A stretch of DNA of 11,043 bases from JBBRWO01 sp038249135. GTDB taxonomy: Bacteria; Actinomycetota; Coriobacteriia; Anaerosomatales; JAAXUF01. The notes under the pieces are model-generated. The model was given only the letters and a program-made list of their open reading frames with translations. It made no database searches and had not been told where the DNA came from. The stretch lies in contig JBBRWO010000065.1 of the NCBI GenBank assembly GCA_038249135.1, positions 1 through 11,043 of the forward strand, in the 5' to 3' direction. The position numbers were made by a program, and so were the translations under genes. Within the stretch, counting starts at the first letter, position 1, and every line of letters begins with the position of its first letter. Positions 1 through 6,868 of this stretch are shown here, in pieces.

Positions 1-1
1 G

Positions 2-292
2 GTCGTGGGCGTGCCGGACCCCAAGTACGGCGAGGTCGTAGGCGCGTTCGTGCGGCTCAAAGCCGGTGCCGATCTGGCCGAGAGTGACGTGCAGGAGTTC
101 TGCCGCGCGCGGATGGCCCGCTACAAGGCGCCCAAGTACGTGTTCTTCGTCGACGCGTTCCCGATGACCGCCAGCGGCAAGATCCAGAAGTACAAGCTGC
201 GGGACATGGCGACCGAGGCGCTGGGGCTTGAGGGCGTGAAGGTGTTCGCGAGCGAGGCCGAGGATGCGGGTGGACCGGCCACGGCGACGTAG
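2..292 (+). CDS. AMP-forming acyl-CoA synthetase (AMP-binding enzyme), C-terminal fragment
   Basis: The reading frame is open at the left edge, so only the last 96 residues are present and the N-terminal adenylation domain lies outside the window. What is visible is the small C-terminal lid domain of the ANL superfamily (AMP-binding_C). It opens with VVGVPDPKYGE, typical of the region after the hinge, and carries RYKAPKYVFFVDAFPMTASGK, the A10 motif. The lysine of that SGK is the one known in this family to contact the acyl-adenylate during the first half-reaction. These enzymes activate a carboxylic acid with ATP and transfer it to CoA in the cytoplasm. Substrate (short, medium or long fatty acid, or an aromatic acid) cannot be read from the lid domain. 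The tail after LRDMATEALGLE is a low-complexity acidic/Ala extension. The family call is secure; specificity is unknown. Confidence 0.9.
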   Translation, partial: VVGVPDPKYGEVVGAFVRLKAGADLAESDVQEFCRARMARYKAPKYVFFVDAFPMTASGKIQKYKLRDMATEALGLEGVKVFASEAEDAGGPATAT

Positions 293-298
293 CGCAGA

Positions 299-329
299 TT
301 GCGATTCGCGGACGGCGTTGCCGTACAAT
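299..329 (+). promoter_or_regulatory. Candidate sigma-70 type promoter for the first PASTA gene
   Basis: TTGCGA at 299-304 and TACAAT at 324-329 resemble -35 and -10 hexamers, with a longish 19-bp spacer. They sit in the 94-base gap between the acyl-CoA synthetase stop and the PASTA start, which would leave a leader of about 50 bases. The -10 is a good match and the -35 is moderate. This is pattern matching only. Confidence 0.35.
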
Positions 330-386
330 CACCAGGAGATCACACACGTGCGCAGTGGATGCGCGCATGAAGGGGGAGACACGGCG

Positions 387-1994
387 ATGTCAGACGAGTT
401 CACGTCAGAGGACAGCGAAACACCGGTTCCCGAGGTCAAGGTCGACGAGACCATGATCCCCGAGGTGAAGGTTGCCGAGAACCCTGATGATGACATGCCT
501 CCTATCGAGGACATGCCGCTGATGGAGACGACGGTTCTGCCGATCGCCGCGGTTTCAGAAGAGGTAGCGCCGCTTGATGCGCAGGCGACTGCAGCCGCAG
601 CACCCGCGCCGCTCCCCATGGGGCCGACGGTCACCGCTGGCTCGCGCGTCGTACTGGTTGTCTCCACCGGTCCTGCGTTCCCGCTTCCCTCGGCGTTCGT
701 CGAGATGCCGGATCTTGCGGGTGAGCGTCAGGGCGATGCGTTGTCAGTCCTCCAGGACACAGGGCTTTCCGTGCAGGTGTTCAACGACTACAGCCTTACC
801 GTCGAGCGCGGTCGCGTCATGGCGCAGCGCCCAACGCTTGGCGCCAACGTCCCCGCCGGCTCTGAGGTCGTGCTGCTGGTCTCGAGCGGTCCCGCCGCAT
901 CGCAGACGCACTCGGTCCCGCTGCCTCGGCTCACCGGGCTCTCCGAGGGCGAGGCCGTCACCAAGCTTCAGGCCGGCGGCCTCTCACCGCAGGTCGTGCG
1001 CGCTCCCGACGCGCTGGTCCCTGCGGGCTTCGTGATCGCTCAGCTCCCCGATGAGATCTCGCTCGCATCGCTTCCCGCCAGGCGCCGATCCTCATGGTGG
1101 ATCTGGGCCATCACCGCCCTGGTGCTGTTCGCGGCGGTTGGCGGCGCCTTCTACTACTACCAGATGCAGCCGATCACCGTTCCCAACGTGGTCGGACTCA
1201 CGCAGGCGCGGGCCGAGGATGCCATCGCGGCCGCCGGCTTCAAGGTCGGGAGCGTCCTGCCCACGCAGACCCTCTCGGCGGCGGAGATCGGCAACGTTGT
1301 GACGCAGACGCCGGAGCCCAAGAGCCAGGCGCGTAAGCGCAGCGAGATCATCATCACGGTCTCCGGTGGTCAGGCGCTGATGCCGGTACCCAACGTGGTC
1401 GGGAAGCCACAAGCCGACGCCGAAACCACGCTGAAGGACGCCGGCTTCCAGGTGTCGATTCAGCAGGGTTTCAGCTCCACGGTCACCAAAGGCTCGGTCA
1501 TCTCACAGAGTCCGGCCGAGGCGCAGCAAGTGCCGGTTACCACCACCATAGGCATCGTGGTTTCCCAGGGTGCGCAGAACGTGATCGTCCCCGGTGTCAT
1601 CGGACAGAGCCAATCGGCGGCGCTTGCCGCGCTCAAGGATGCGGGTCTGGGCGCGCAAGCGGTCGCGAGTGCGAGCAACAGTGCAGCGAGTGGCCAGGTG
1701 TTCGCGCAGCTCCCCACCGCCGGCAGCTCGATTCCGCCAGCGACCGTCGTGGGCATCCTGGTCTCAAGCGGCCCGCTCTACTCCACCACCGCCAGCTCGA
1801 CGGTGCCTGCGGTGACCGGCAAGACCGCGAAGGATGCCGCGGTAAGCTTGAAGAGCGCGGGCCTGATCGAGGTCACGATCCTCTGGAGCGGAACCGGCAG
1901 GCCCAAGAACGCAGTCGTCGACCAGCTACCGGCGGCGGGAACGATCGTCGCCAAGGGGGCCTCGGTCATCCTGATCGTCTCGAACGGCAAGTAG
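387..1994 (+). CDS. Kinase-less PASTA protein with PASTA-like repeats on both sides of one transmembrane helix
   Basis: The predicted protein has 535 residues. The ATG at 387 is chosen because a strong Shine-Dalgarno (AGGGGGAG, just upstream) precedes it and the frame further upstream is poor in protein character. Residues 1-75 are acidic and low-complexity with a duplicated PEVKV motif (15-19, 25-29). Residues about 80-96 look like the end of a PASTA unit, 104-169 like a full PASTA-like unit, and 175-230 like a truncated one. RRR at 232-234 precedes a single hydrophobic helix (about 235-258). Four PASTA units follow (about 263-328, 332-396, 398-463, 472-534), each starting VPxVxG and ending in a VSxG-type strand. 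By the positive-inside rule the N-terminal part is cytoplasmic and the four C-terminal units are outside. PASTA domains are known from PknB-type kinases and PBPs, where they sense muropeptides or beta-lactams, but neither a kinase nor a transpeptidase domain is present. A wall-sensing or scaffold role is inference. The gene at 7737-9134 is a paralogue. Confidence 0.88.
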   Translation: MSDEFTSEDSETPVPEVKVDETMIPEVKVAENPDDDMPPIEDMPLMETTVLPIAAVSEEVAPLDAQATAAAAPAPLPMGPTVTAGSRVVLVVSTGPAFPLPSAFVEMPDLAGERQGDALSVLQDTGLSVQVFNDYSLTVERGRVMAQRPTLGANVPAGSEVVLLVSSGPAASQTHSVPLPRLTGLSEGEAVTKLQAGGLSPQVVRAPDALVPAGFVIAQLPDEISLASLPARRRSSWWIWAITALVLFAAVGGAFYYYQMQPITVPNVVGLTQARAEDAIAAAGFKVGSVLPTQTLSAAEIGNVVTQTPEPKSQARKRSEIIITVSGGQALMPVPNVVGKPQADAETTLKDAGFQVSIQQGFSSTVTKGSVISQSPAEAQQVPVTTTIGIVVSQGAQNVIVPGVIGQSQSAALAALKDAGLGAQAVASASNSAASGQVFAQLPTAGSSIPPATVVGILVSSGPLYSTTASSTVPAVTGKTAKDAAVSLKSAGLIEVTILWSGTGRPKNAVVDQLPAAGTIVAKGASVILIVSNGK

Positions 1995-2027
1995 ACCGGG
2001 CGCGCAACGCACACAGGATCAGCAACA

Positions 2028-2057
2028 CTGGTCGGTGCTCTACGGAGCGCCGACCAG
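2028..2057. terminator. Shared hairpin terminator between convergent PASTA and protease genes
   Basis: Arms CTGGTCGGTGCTC (2028-2040) and GAGCGCCGACCAG (2045-2057) form a 13-bp stem with one G-U wobble, closed by a TACG tetraloop flanked by C and G. The C(UACG)G loop belongs to a class known to be exceptionally stable. On the plus strand TCGTTTG follows the stem; on the minus strand the following run is weaker. It lies 34 bases after the PASTA stop and covers the TAG stop of the protease gene (2040-2042), so it probably serves both genes. Confidence 0.6.
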
Positions 2058-4958
2058 TCGTTTGATGGCGGCGAGTATGGTCGCTGGCAGCACCGCCGGG
2101 CCACCCACCAAGGTGGTGACGGCGGCGTCGGTGCTGTTGGCGGAGTAGTACGCCGACACCGCCGGCGAGAGCGTCTTGGACGTGAGCAACAGCAGGCCGC
2201 TCGTGTGTCCGGCCGCCGCACCGATTCCCAGCGAGTCCGAGAACGACGCCGTGGCCGAGTTGGCGACCCAGTACCGTTCGCCCCGGAACGTGGCAGGGTA
2301 GGTGGCGATCGCCCAGCGCGCGACCGCAACACTGGTGGAGGCGGCGTCTATTCCCGAAAGGCGAGTTGCTGCGGGCAGCTTCGCGAACGTGGTGGTCGAG
2401 ACCGCAGCCTTCGAGCCGACGACCACCGTGTGCGTGGCACCTATCGCGCGTAGCGTGTCGGTCAGCCCAACCGGGAGCGTCGCCGTGGGGGTGAGCAGCA
2501 CCGGCCAGCCCTTGCGTGCACCGAGCGTCGAGGCCACGAGCGCATCCGGGTGCGTGATGCCGCTGGCGACGAGCGCCATGCCGTCTGCCACCGATCCGCC
2601 GCTATATCTCGACACCTCGCGAGCGACCGCGTTTGCTGTCGCGTAGCGATCGCGGCCCCACACTCGGCTGACCGAGAAACCAGACGCGCGCAGTGTCCTG
2701 ACGACGTCATCCGATACGGATGCCGGGCCACCAACAACAACTATGTTCTTGACACGCAACCGAGACAGAACGGAACGAGTGTCGGACGGTAGCGAGTTCC
2801 GCTTGGTGAGCAGCATCGGGCCGCCCAGTTTGGTCGCAAACGGACCTGCCGAAAGCGCATCCGGCCAGTTCTCTCCGCTGACGAGCACGACGGTGTTCGC
2901 GCCGATGAATGTGCTGGTGGCGAGCGCCGCGTTGGTCGCGTAGCGATCTCTGCCGCCCACCCTGGTGACGCTCGGCTGTGGCCAGCACCTGAACACAATC
3001 GAGAGCGGCTCACTCACAAGGCCGTTGGGGTCAACCGCGCGCACAGTCGCCGAGTGCGTCCCCAGCTCAAGCGTCGACGTGTCGTAGGACTCCGTGCCGG
3101 TACTCACAGCCGACGCGCCGTCGAACGCCAGCAAGTAGCCGCCTCCCGCCGAGGAAGACTCAGTGCTCTTCCACGACAGCGCCGTGCCGCTCCACGACAA
3201 TGCCGTCATGACCGGCAGCGACTGAAGCGCTGAGAAGGTGCGCGAGGCGACCTCGGTCGAATCCGCCCAGTTGCGAGTACTGATGGGCGTCACGGTGATG
3301 ACGTGCGTGCCCGGCGTTACGGCGGGAAGTACGGTCCCGGTGGCTGCGATTCCGGTGCCGACCAACGAACCGTCAAGCGTGACGTCGTAGCGCACCTGAT
3401 AGCCAGGCACTGCGGTCCATGTGATCGGGATGGCTTTGACGCTGGGGGTCGTCGGGACGCTGATGGCCGGCGCTCTGAGCAGCGGATACGAGGCCTTCAG
3501 CCGAGCGTACGCCGCGAGGAGGTTCAGCTCGCCCCAACCACTGTCCTTGTCCCAGCCGGTGGCGTAGAGGTCAGTCGCCGAGGACTGGGCTACCGATACG
3601 AGCTCGTCACCCGTCAGCTGGGGTACGGCACGCCAAAGGACAGCGAGACCACCTGCGACAATCGGCGACGCCATGCTGGTGCCGCTCCACATATCGTAGC
3701 CGCTAGTGTTCTCGCCATAACCGGGATGTGTCAGCCCCCAAATGAGGTCCCCGGGTGCGGTGAGATCAAGGCCTGTGCCGAAGTTGGAGAACCCCGCTCG
3801 CTCAACAGACGTTCCGGACAGGGTCTTTGTGAGGGCGCCGACGCCGACCACGTTGGGCCAGCCCGCCGGATACTCCAGCGGCGACGTGTGGTTGTTGCCA
3901 CCCGCAGCAACCAGGATGCAGCCACGCAGGTGCGCGTAGTTGATCGCGTCACGCACCGCCGAGGAGTCATCGGAGCCCGCGAAACTCATGTTGATGACCT
4001 TGCAGCCTTCGTCAGCGGCTCGCTCGATCGCAGTGATGATCACCGAGTCAGGAATCAGCAGCAGGCCCTTCGCGTCCATCCCCGAGACTTTATAGACCAC
4101 CACCTGCGTGTCGTATCCCGAACCAAAGGAGCCGATCCCGTTGCCCACCGTCGCGCCCACGAGCCCGGCGACGTCGGTCCCGTGAGATGTGGTTGCAATC
4201 TGGGTGAGGGTGTAGTCGCTCAATGGCCCGTCGAGCGGGGTCACGTCGGCGTCATTGCTGTAGCAGTCCCATCCGGGCACGATGTTGCCCGCATCGGGAT
4301 GATCGGGCCACAGGCCGGTGTCGAGGACGGCGACCTTGAAGGCGGTGCCGCTCGCGCGCAGCGGGTACTTTCCCCGTACTACCGGTCCCGTGTAGGCCTG
4401 CGCCCACATCTCTGGAGCCTTGATGTCGCGTAGCCACCACGAACGCGTGTAAGGAAAGCGAGCCGTGGATCCGAGTTCCGAGAAGGCGGCCTCATTGGGT
4501 GCGGTGTATGCCGGAGGAGTGTAGTCGGCAGCGAGTTGCCGGAGGTAGTCCGGCTCGGCGTAGGCGACTTCAGTGCTCGTTTCGAGCCGCTTGGCGAACT
4601 CTTCCTCAGAGACGCCTGCGGGTACGCGCCACAGCAAGGTGGTTCCGCGAAGGACACTGACGGCGCCGACGGAGGTGTCGGCGCTCGCGGCCACTCGCTT
4701 CAGCGCATTCGCGGTGGGCTTGCCGGTGAGCCGAACGATCACGTGACCCTTGCGCACGCGCTTTTCGAGTGGCGCTGGAACCGTCGAGGCGGCTGGCGGG
4801 GTCGTGATTGCCTGCGCAGTCCGCTCCGCGAGTGTTCCGCCAGGTGAAACGGTCGTAGGCGCCTCAGCCGTCGACCCCGAGGTTAATCCCGCCACTGCCA
4901 CACCGAGACACGCGACTGCCAAGACCATGGCGGCAGTGGTGATGCGGAGCGGTCTCAT
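2040..4958 (-). CDS. Secreted S8 (subtilisin-family) serine protease with three cell wall-binding repeats 2
   Basis: The predicted protein has 972 residues. The ATG at 4958 is chosen over an upstream in-frame start at 5054 because it has a GAGGAA ribosome site six bases away and begins directly with a signal peptide: MRPLR, a hydrophobic core at about 8-24, and an AEA cleavage-type motif near 31-33. An inhibitor-like propeptide follows (about 70-142, ending YAEPDYLRQL). The catalytic domain spans about 205-485, with Asp213 in AVLDTG, His259 in SHGTDVAG, oxyanion Asn355 in AAGGN and Ser428 in SGTSMASP, so the triad is intact. Residues about 495-657 look like two Ig/Fn3-like beta modules. Three CWB2 repeats close the protein (about 664-757, 766-862, 866-972), two opening with RVxGRDRYAT and the third degenerate. 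In clostridia a triplet of CWB2 modules anchors proteins to wall polymers; no LPXTG is present. Expected role: surface-held peptidase for protein turnover or processing of envelope proteins. The substrate is unknown. Confidence 0.93.
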   Translation of the reverse strand: MRPLRITTAAMVLAVACLGVAVAGLTSGSTAEAPTTVSPGGTLAERTAQAITTPPAASTVPAPLEKRVRKGHVIVRLTGKPTANALKRVAASADTSVGAVSVLRGTTLLWRVPAGVSEEEFAKRLETSTEVAYAEPDYLRQLAADYTPPAYTAPNEAAFSELGSTARFPYTRSWWLRDIKAPEMWAQAYTGPVVRGKYPLRASGTAFKVAVLDTGLWPDHPDAGNIVPGWDCYSNDADVTPLDGPLSDYTLTQIATTSHGTDVAGLVGATVGNGIGSFGSGYDTQVVVYKVSGMDAKGLLLIPDSVIITAIERAADEGCKVINMSFAGSDDSSAVRDAINYAHLRGCILVAAGGNNHTSPLEYPAGWPNVVGVGALTKTLSGTSVERAGFSNFGTGLDLTAPGDLIWGLTHPGYGENTSGYDMWSGTSMASPIVAGGLAVLWRAVPQLTGDELVSVAQSSATDLYATGWDKDSGWGELNLLAAYARLKASYPLLRAPAISVPTTPSVKAIPITWTAVPGYQVRYDVTLDGSLVGTGIAATGTVLPAVTPGTHVITVTPISTRNWADSTEVASRTFSALQSLPVMTALSWSGTALSWKSTESSSAGGGYLLAFDGASAVSTGTESYDTSTLELGTHSATVRAVDPNGLVSEPLSIVFRCWPQPSVTRVGGRDRYATNAALATSTFIGANTVVLVSGENWPDALSAGPFATKLGGPMLLTKRNSLPSDTRSVLSRLRVKNIVVVGGPASVSDDVVRTLRASGFSVSRVWGRDRYATANAVAREVSRYSGGSVADGMALVASGITHPDALVASTLGARKGWPVLLTPTATLPVGLTDTLRAIGATHTVVVGSKAAVSTTTFAKLPAATRLSGIDAASTSVAVARWAIATYPATFRGERYWVANSATASFSDSLGIGAAAGHTSGLLLLTSKTLSPAVSAYYSANSTDAAVTTLVGGPAVLPATILAAIKRLVGAP

Positions 4959-5089
4959 CGGCGGTTCCTCGGCTTGGGTGATCGGAAGCGCGGGCGTTGG
5001 TGCGGTGTGCGGATAGGAGCGTGTGGACAGAGAACAGCAGAATATGCGCCACAACTCGCGTGGCCTGAGTGTACGCTGCGGTCATTGGG

Positions 5090-5119
5090 TTGACCACGGG
5101 GGCGCTTCGCGGGTACCAT
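5090..5119 (+). promoter_or_regulatory. Promoter of tRNA-Phe
   Basis: TTGACC (5090-5095) and TACCAT (5114-5119), separated by 18 bases, are good -35 and -10 matches. They would start transcription about 10 bases before the mature tRNA 5' end. They lie in the divergent gap between the minus-strand protease and the tRNA. The protease promoter must lie in the same 178-base interval on the other strand, but I could not place it with confidence. Confidence 0.6.
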
Positions 5120-5136
5120 CTGCAGGCACTCTGCGC

Positions 5137-5212
5137 GGCCAGGTAGCTCAGTTGGTAGAGCAGGGGACTGAAAATCCCCGTGTCGGCGGTTCAAGTCCGT
5201 CTCTGGCCACCA
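5137..5212 (+). tRNA. tRNA-Phe (anticodon GAA)
   Basis: The 76-base cloverleaf folds fully. The acceptor stem GGCCAGG pairs with TCTGGCC, with one G-U at the base. The D arm is AGCTCAGTTGGTAGAGCA. The anticodon stem GGGGA/TCCCC encloses the loop CTGAAAA, with anticodon GAA at 5170-5172. The T arm is GGCGG-TTCAAGT-CCGTC. The discriminator is A (5209) and the CCA end is encoded (5210-5212). GAA reads UUC/UUU, hence phenylalanine. tRNA genes are common integration sites, and a lower-G+C gene group starts just downstream. Confidence 0.97.
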
Positions 5213-5224
5213 TAGGAATTGATG

Positions 5225-5250
5225 AAGAGCCGTCCTTTGGGGCGGCTCTT
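5225..5250 (+). terminator. Intrinsic terminator of tRNA-Phe
   Basis: Arms AAGAGCCGTCC (5225-5235) and GGGCGGCTCTT (5240-5250) form an 11-bp stem with one T-G wobble and a TTTG loop, followed by CTGTGTTGT. It begins 12 bases after the CCA end, the usual placement for a tRNA terminator. Confidence 0.75.
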
Positions 5251-5252
5251 CT

Positions 5253-5277
5253 GTGTTGTCGGACGTTGCGACAACAC
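5253..5277. promoter_or_regulatory. Inverted repeat upstream of the hemerythrin gene, candidate operator
   Basis: GTGTTGTCG (5253-5261) and CGACAACAC (5269-5277) are perfect 9-base arms around a 7-base spacer. The dyad lies about 95 bases before the hemerythrin start and directly after the tRNA terminator. The spacing between TTGTC and GACAA half-sites is wider than in CRP/FNR-type sites, so I do not assign a regulator family. It could also be a secondary hairpin helping termination. Confidence 0.35.
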
Positions 5278-5372
5278 CTGAACCGGGCCGGTTCGACTTG
5301 GCAACAGGTGCGCGACGGAGCCTAGGCGGCAAAAGGGGAATGAATAGTCGACACCACAGAGCAGGAGGAGCC

Positions 5373-5924
5373 ATGGCAGGTCATTCGCCGGCGGGGCCGC
5401 TAATGAAAGAACACCGAATCATCGAGCGCATGATTTCGGTACTAACGTCTGAGATGGAATCGATCGAAAGCCACCAGCACACGGACCCTGTCTTGATGAC
5501 GACGGCGGTCGACTTCATCCGCACCTACGCCGACCGCTGCCATCACGGCAAGGAAGAGGACATCCTGTTCCGTCGGCTTGCAGAGAAGGGTCTTGATCCG
5601 CAGCTTGCGAAGGAAATGCAGGAGTTGATCGATGACCATGTGTACGCCCGAGATGTGACAGGCCAACTGATCGATGCAAACAGCCGATATGCCGCTGGGA
5701 GCTTGACCGCCTTGGACGAGGTCGAGTCGTCGCTGCGGACGCTGATCGAGTTCTATCCCGCCCATTTCGCGAAAGAGGAGAAGCACTTTTTCAAGCCGTG
5801 TATGGCGTACTTCAGCGACTCCGAACAGGCCAAGATGCTGGCCGACTTCGACGAGTTCGACCGAACCCTGATTCATGACAAGTACCGATTGATCGTCGAG
5901 GGACTTGAGCAAGCAGCGAAGTAA
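5373..5924 (+). CDS. Hemerythrin HHE domain protein
   Basis: The predicted protein has 183 residues. The ATG at 5373 follows AGGAGGAG at 5363-5370; upstream in-frame starts at 5253 and 5340 have no better site, and ATG 5403 has none. The sequence is alpha-helical throughout and carries the non-haem di-iron ligand pattern of hemerythrins: His14 in KEHR, His57/58 and Glu61/62 in HHGKEED, His89 in DDHVYARD, and His131 with Glu135/136 in AHFAKEEKHFF. Proteins of this type are soluble cytoplasmic O2 or NO binders, used for oxygen scavenging, di-iron repair or sensing. There is no fused signalling domain, so binding, storage or protection is more likely than direct signalling; that is inference. 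It is the first gene of a plus-strand group containing a DUF305 membrane protein and an ion channel, but 99 bases separate it from the next gene, so co-transcription is possible, not shown. Confidence 0.9.
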   Translation: MAGHSPAGPLMKEHRIIERMISVLTSEMESIESHQHTDPVLMTTAVDFIRTYADRCHHGKEEDILFRRLAEKGLDPQLAKEMQELIDDHVYARDVTGQLIDANSRYAAGSLTALDEVESSLRTLIEFYPAHFAKEEKHFFKPCMAYFSDSEQAKMLADFDEFDRTLIHDKYRLIVEGLEQAAK

Positions 5925-6023
5925 GCATCCGGTTGCACATGAGACATTCGCAGCAGCCGCATCCCTCTGGTACGGCCGGGTAGATTCCATGTTTTTCGGG
6001 TCCCCATGAAGCGAGGAGGAACC

Positions 6024-6590
6024 ATGGATCAGGAGACGCCGCACAAGAAGATGATGACGATGAGCTGGGGCCGGTTCGCGGCCGCAATCGGGACATCGAC
6101 CTTCATAATGTTCTTTCTTATGTACCAGCTAATCTACTCGCTGGATCACGCGACGTTCAGCGTCAGCCGGCTCGTCTCTTCACTCGTGATGGCGTGCGTC
6201 ATGACGCTGGTCATGCTCGGTTTTATGTGGTCGATGTTAGAGGGGCAACGGCTCAAGCTAGCCATTCTCGTCATAGCCGCTCTTGTCGGCGTAGCTTTGT
6301 TGTTTGTTAACAGAAGCCAGCTGCTCATCAACGATACATCCTTCATGCGGTCTATGATTCCGCACCACTCGATTGCGATCAACAACGCCCGAAAGGCGAG
6401 CATCAGCGACCCGCGTGTGCGGAAGCTGGCGGACGGGATCATCGAGTCACAAGTACGAGAGATCGCACAGATGAAGCTATTGCTGGAGGATATCGAGCGC
6501 GATGGTGAGCGTGGCGGAGCTGAACTGCCGCCGATTCCGGCAGAGGTTACTCCGGGCATGGAGCCGGCAATCGAGAAGGCGGTCGAGTAG
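6024..6590 (+). CDS. Membrane protein with C-terminal DUF305 domain
   Basis: The predicted protein has 188 residues. The ATG at 6024 is preceded by GAGGAGGA; an in-frame ATG at 6006 lies upstream of that ribosome site and is unlikely. Three hydrophobic helices (about 17-39, 47-71, 76-96) precede a DUF305 domain at about 106-156, recognisable by FMRSMIPHHSIAINNARKA (paired His114/His115) and the following amphipathic helix. With the basic N-terminus and the QRLK loop inside, the DUF305 domain should face outside. DUF305 proteins are ferritin-like helical proteins, some of them copper-associated (for example CopM in cyanobacteria). The His pair and Met-rich start are compatible with metal binding, but function here is not established. 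Base composition is clearly lower in G+C than the PASTA genes (60 of 120 over 6241-6360, against 89 of 120 over 841-960). Confidence 0.85.
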   Translation: MDQETPHKKMMTMSWGRFAAAIGTSTFIMFFLMYQLIYSLDHATFSVSRLVSSLVMACVMTLVMLGFMWSMLEGQRLKLAILVIAALVGVALLFVNRSQLLINDTSFMRSMIPHHSIAINNARKASISDPRVRKLADGIIESQVREIAQMKLLLEDIERDGERGGAELPPIPAEVTPGMEPAIEKAVE

Positions 6591-6709
6591 AAGTTCGTCT
6601 CTCGCGGCAAGGTGGCGTCCAAGGTCGGCTTGCCGGCCGAGCGAGCTGCTTGAAGAACCTCCGCACGGGTAACATGCGGACGTCGCCGGGGTCGATGATG
6701 TGGGGGAGC

Positions 6710-6868
6710 ATGAACAGAATACGCGGTTACCTTGCAACCATTCCGCGGGCCCTTCAGGGTGCGATTCTCGTGATCTCTGCGGCAGCCGCCATCGGCTCGA
6801 CGCGGCTGGATCATGTTCTTTCCGATGCCCGCTGGATGGGCCGACGGGGAGAGCGGTGGGCCCCATGA
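6710..6868 (+). CDS. Possible 52-residue single-span membrane protein, translationally coupled to the channel gene
   Basis: A short frame starting MNRIRGYLATIPRALQ has one hydrophobic stretch (about 15-29, GAILVISAAAAIG) and a basic C-terminus (RWMGRRGERWAP). Its TGA stop overlaps the channel ATG as ATGA (6865-6868), the classic arrangement for coupled translation. A purine-rich GGGGGAG lies immediately before the ATG at 6710, uncomfortably close; in-frame ATGs at 6695 and 6698 are alternatives giving a slightly longer protein. I recognise no family. It could be a small channel subunit or simply a chance frame. The overlap and the hydrophobic span are the only support. Confidence 0.4.
   Translation: MNRIRGYLATIPRALQGAILVISAAAAIGSTRLDHVLSDARWMGRRGERWAP

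Noticed and set aside
264..386. Longer N-terminus for the first PASTA protein starting at 264
   Set aside because: It would overlap the acyl-CoA synthetase end and give an Arg/Cys/His-rich leader with no ribosome site, while ATG 387 has a strong one and begins a sensible acidic region.
3303..4433. Long open frame on the plus strand, 376 codons
   Set aside because: It lies entirely antisense to the protease catalytic domain, whose motifs are intact, and its own translation is Arg/Gly/Asp-rich without recognisable motifs. High G+C produces such shadows.
5066..5100. Minus-strand promoter for the protease gene (TACACT with TGGTCA)
   Set aside because: The hexamers are only partial matches and overlap the better plus-strand tRNA promoter; the evidence is too weak to list as a feature.
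6591..6700. Terminator after the DUF305 gene
   Set aside because: A short G+C-rich dyad near 6627-6642 has too small a loop and no T tract.
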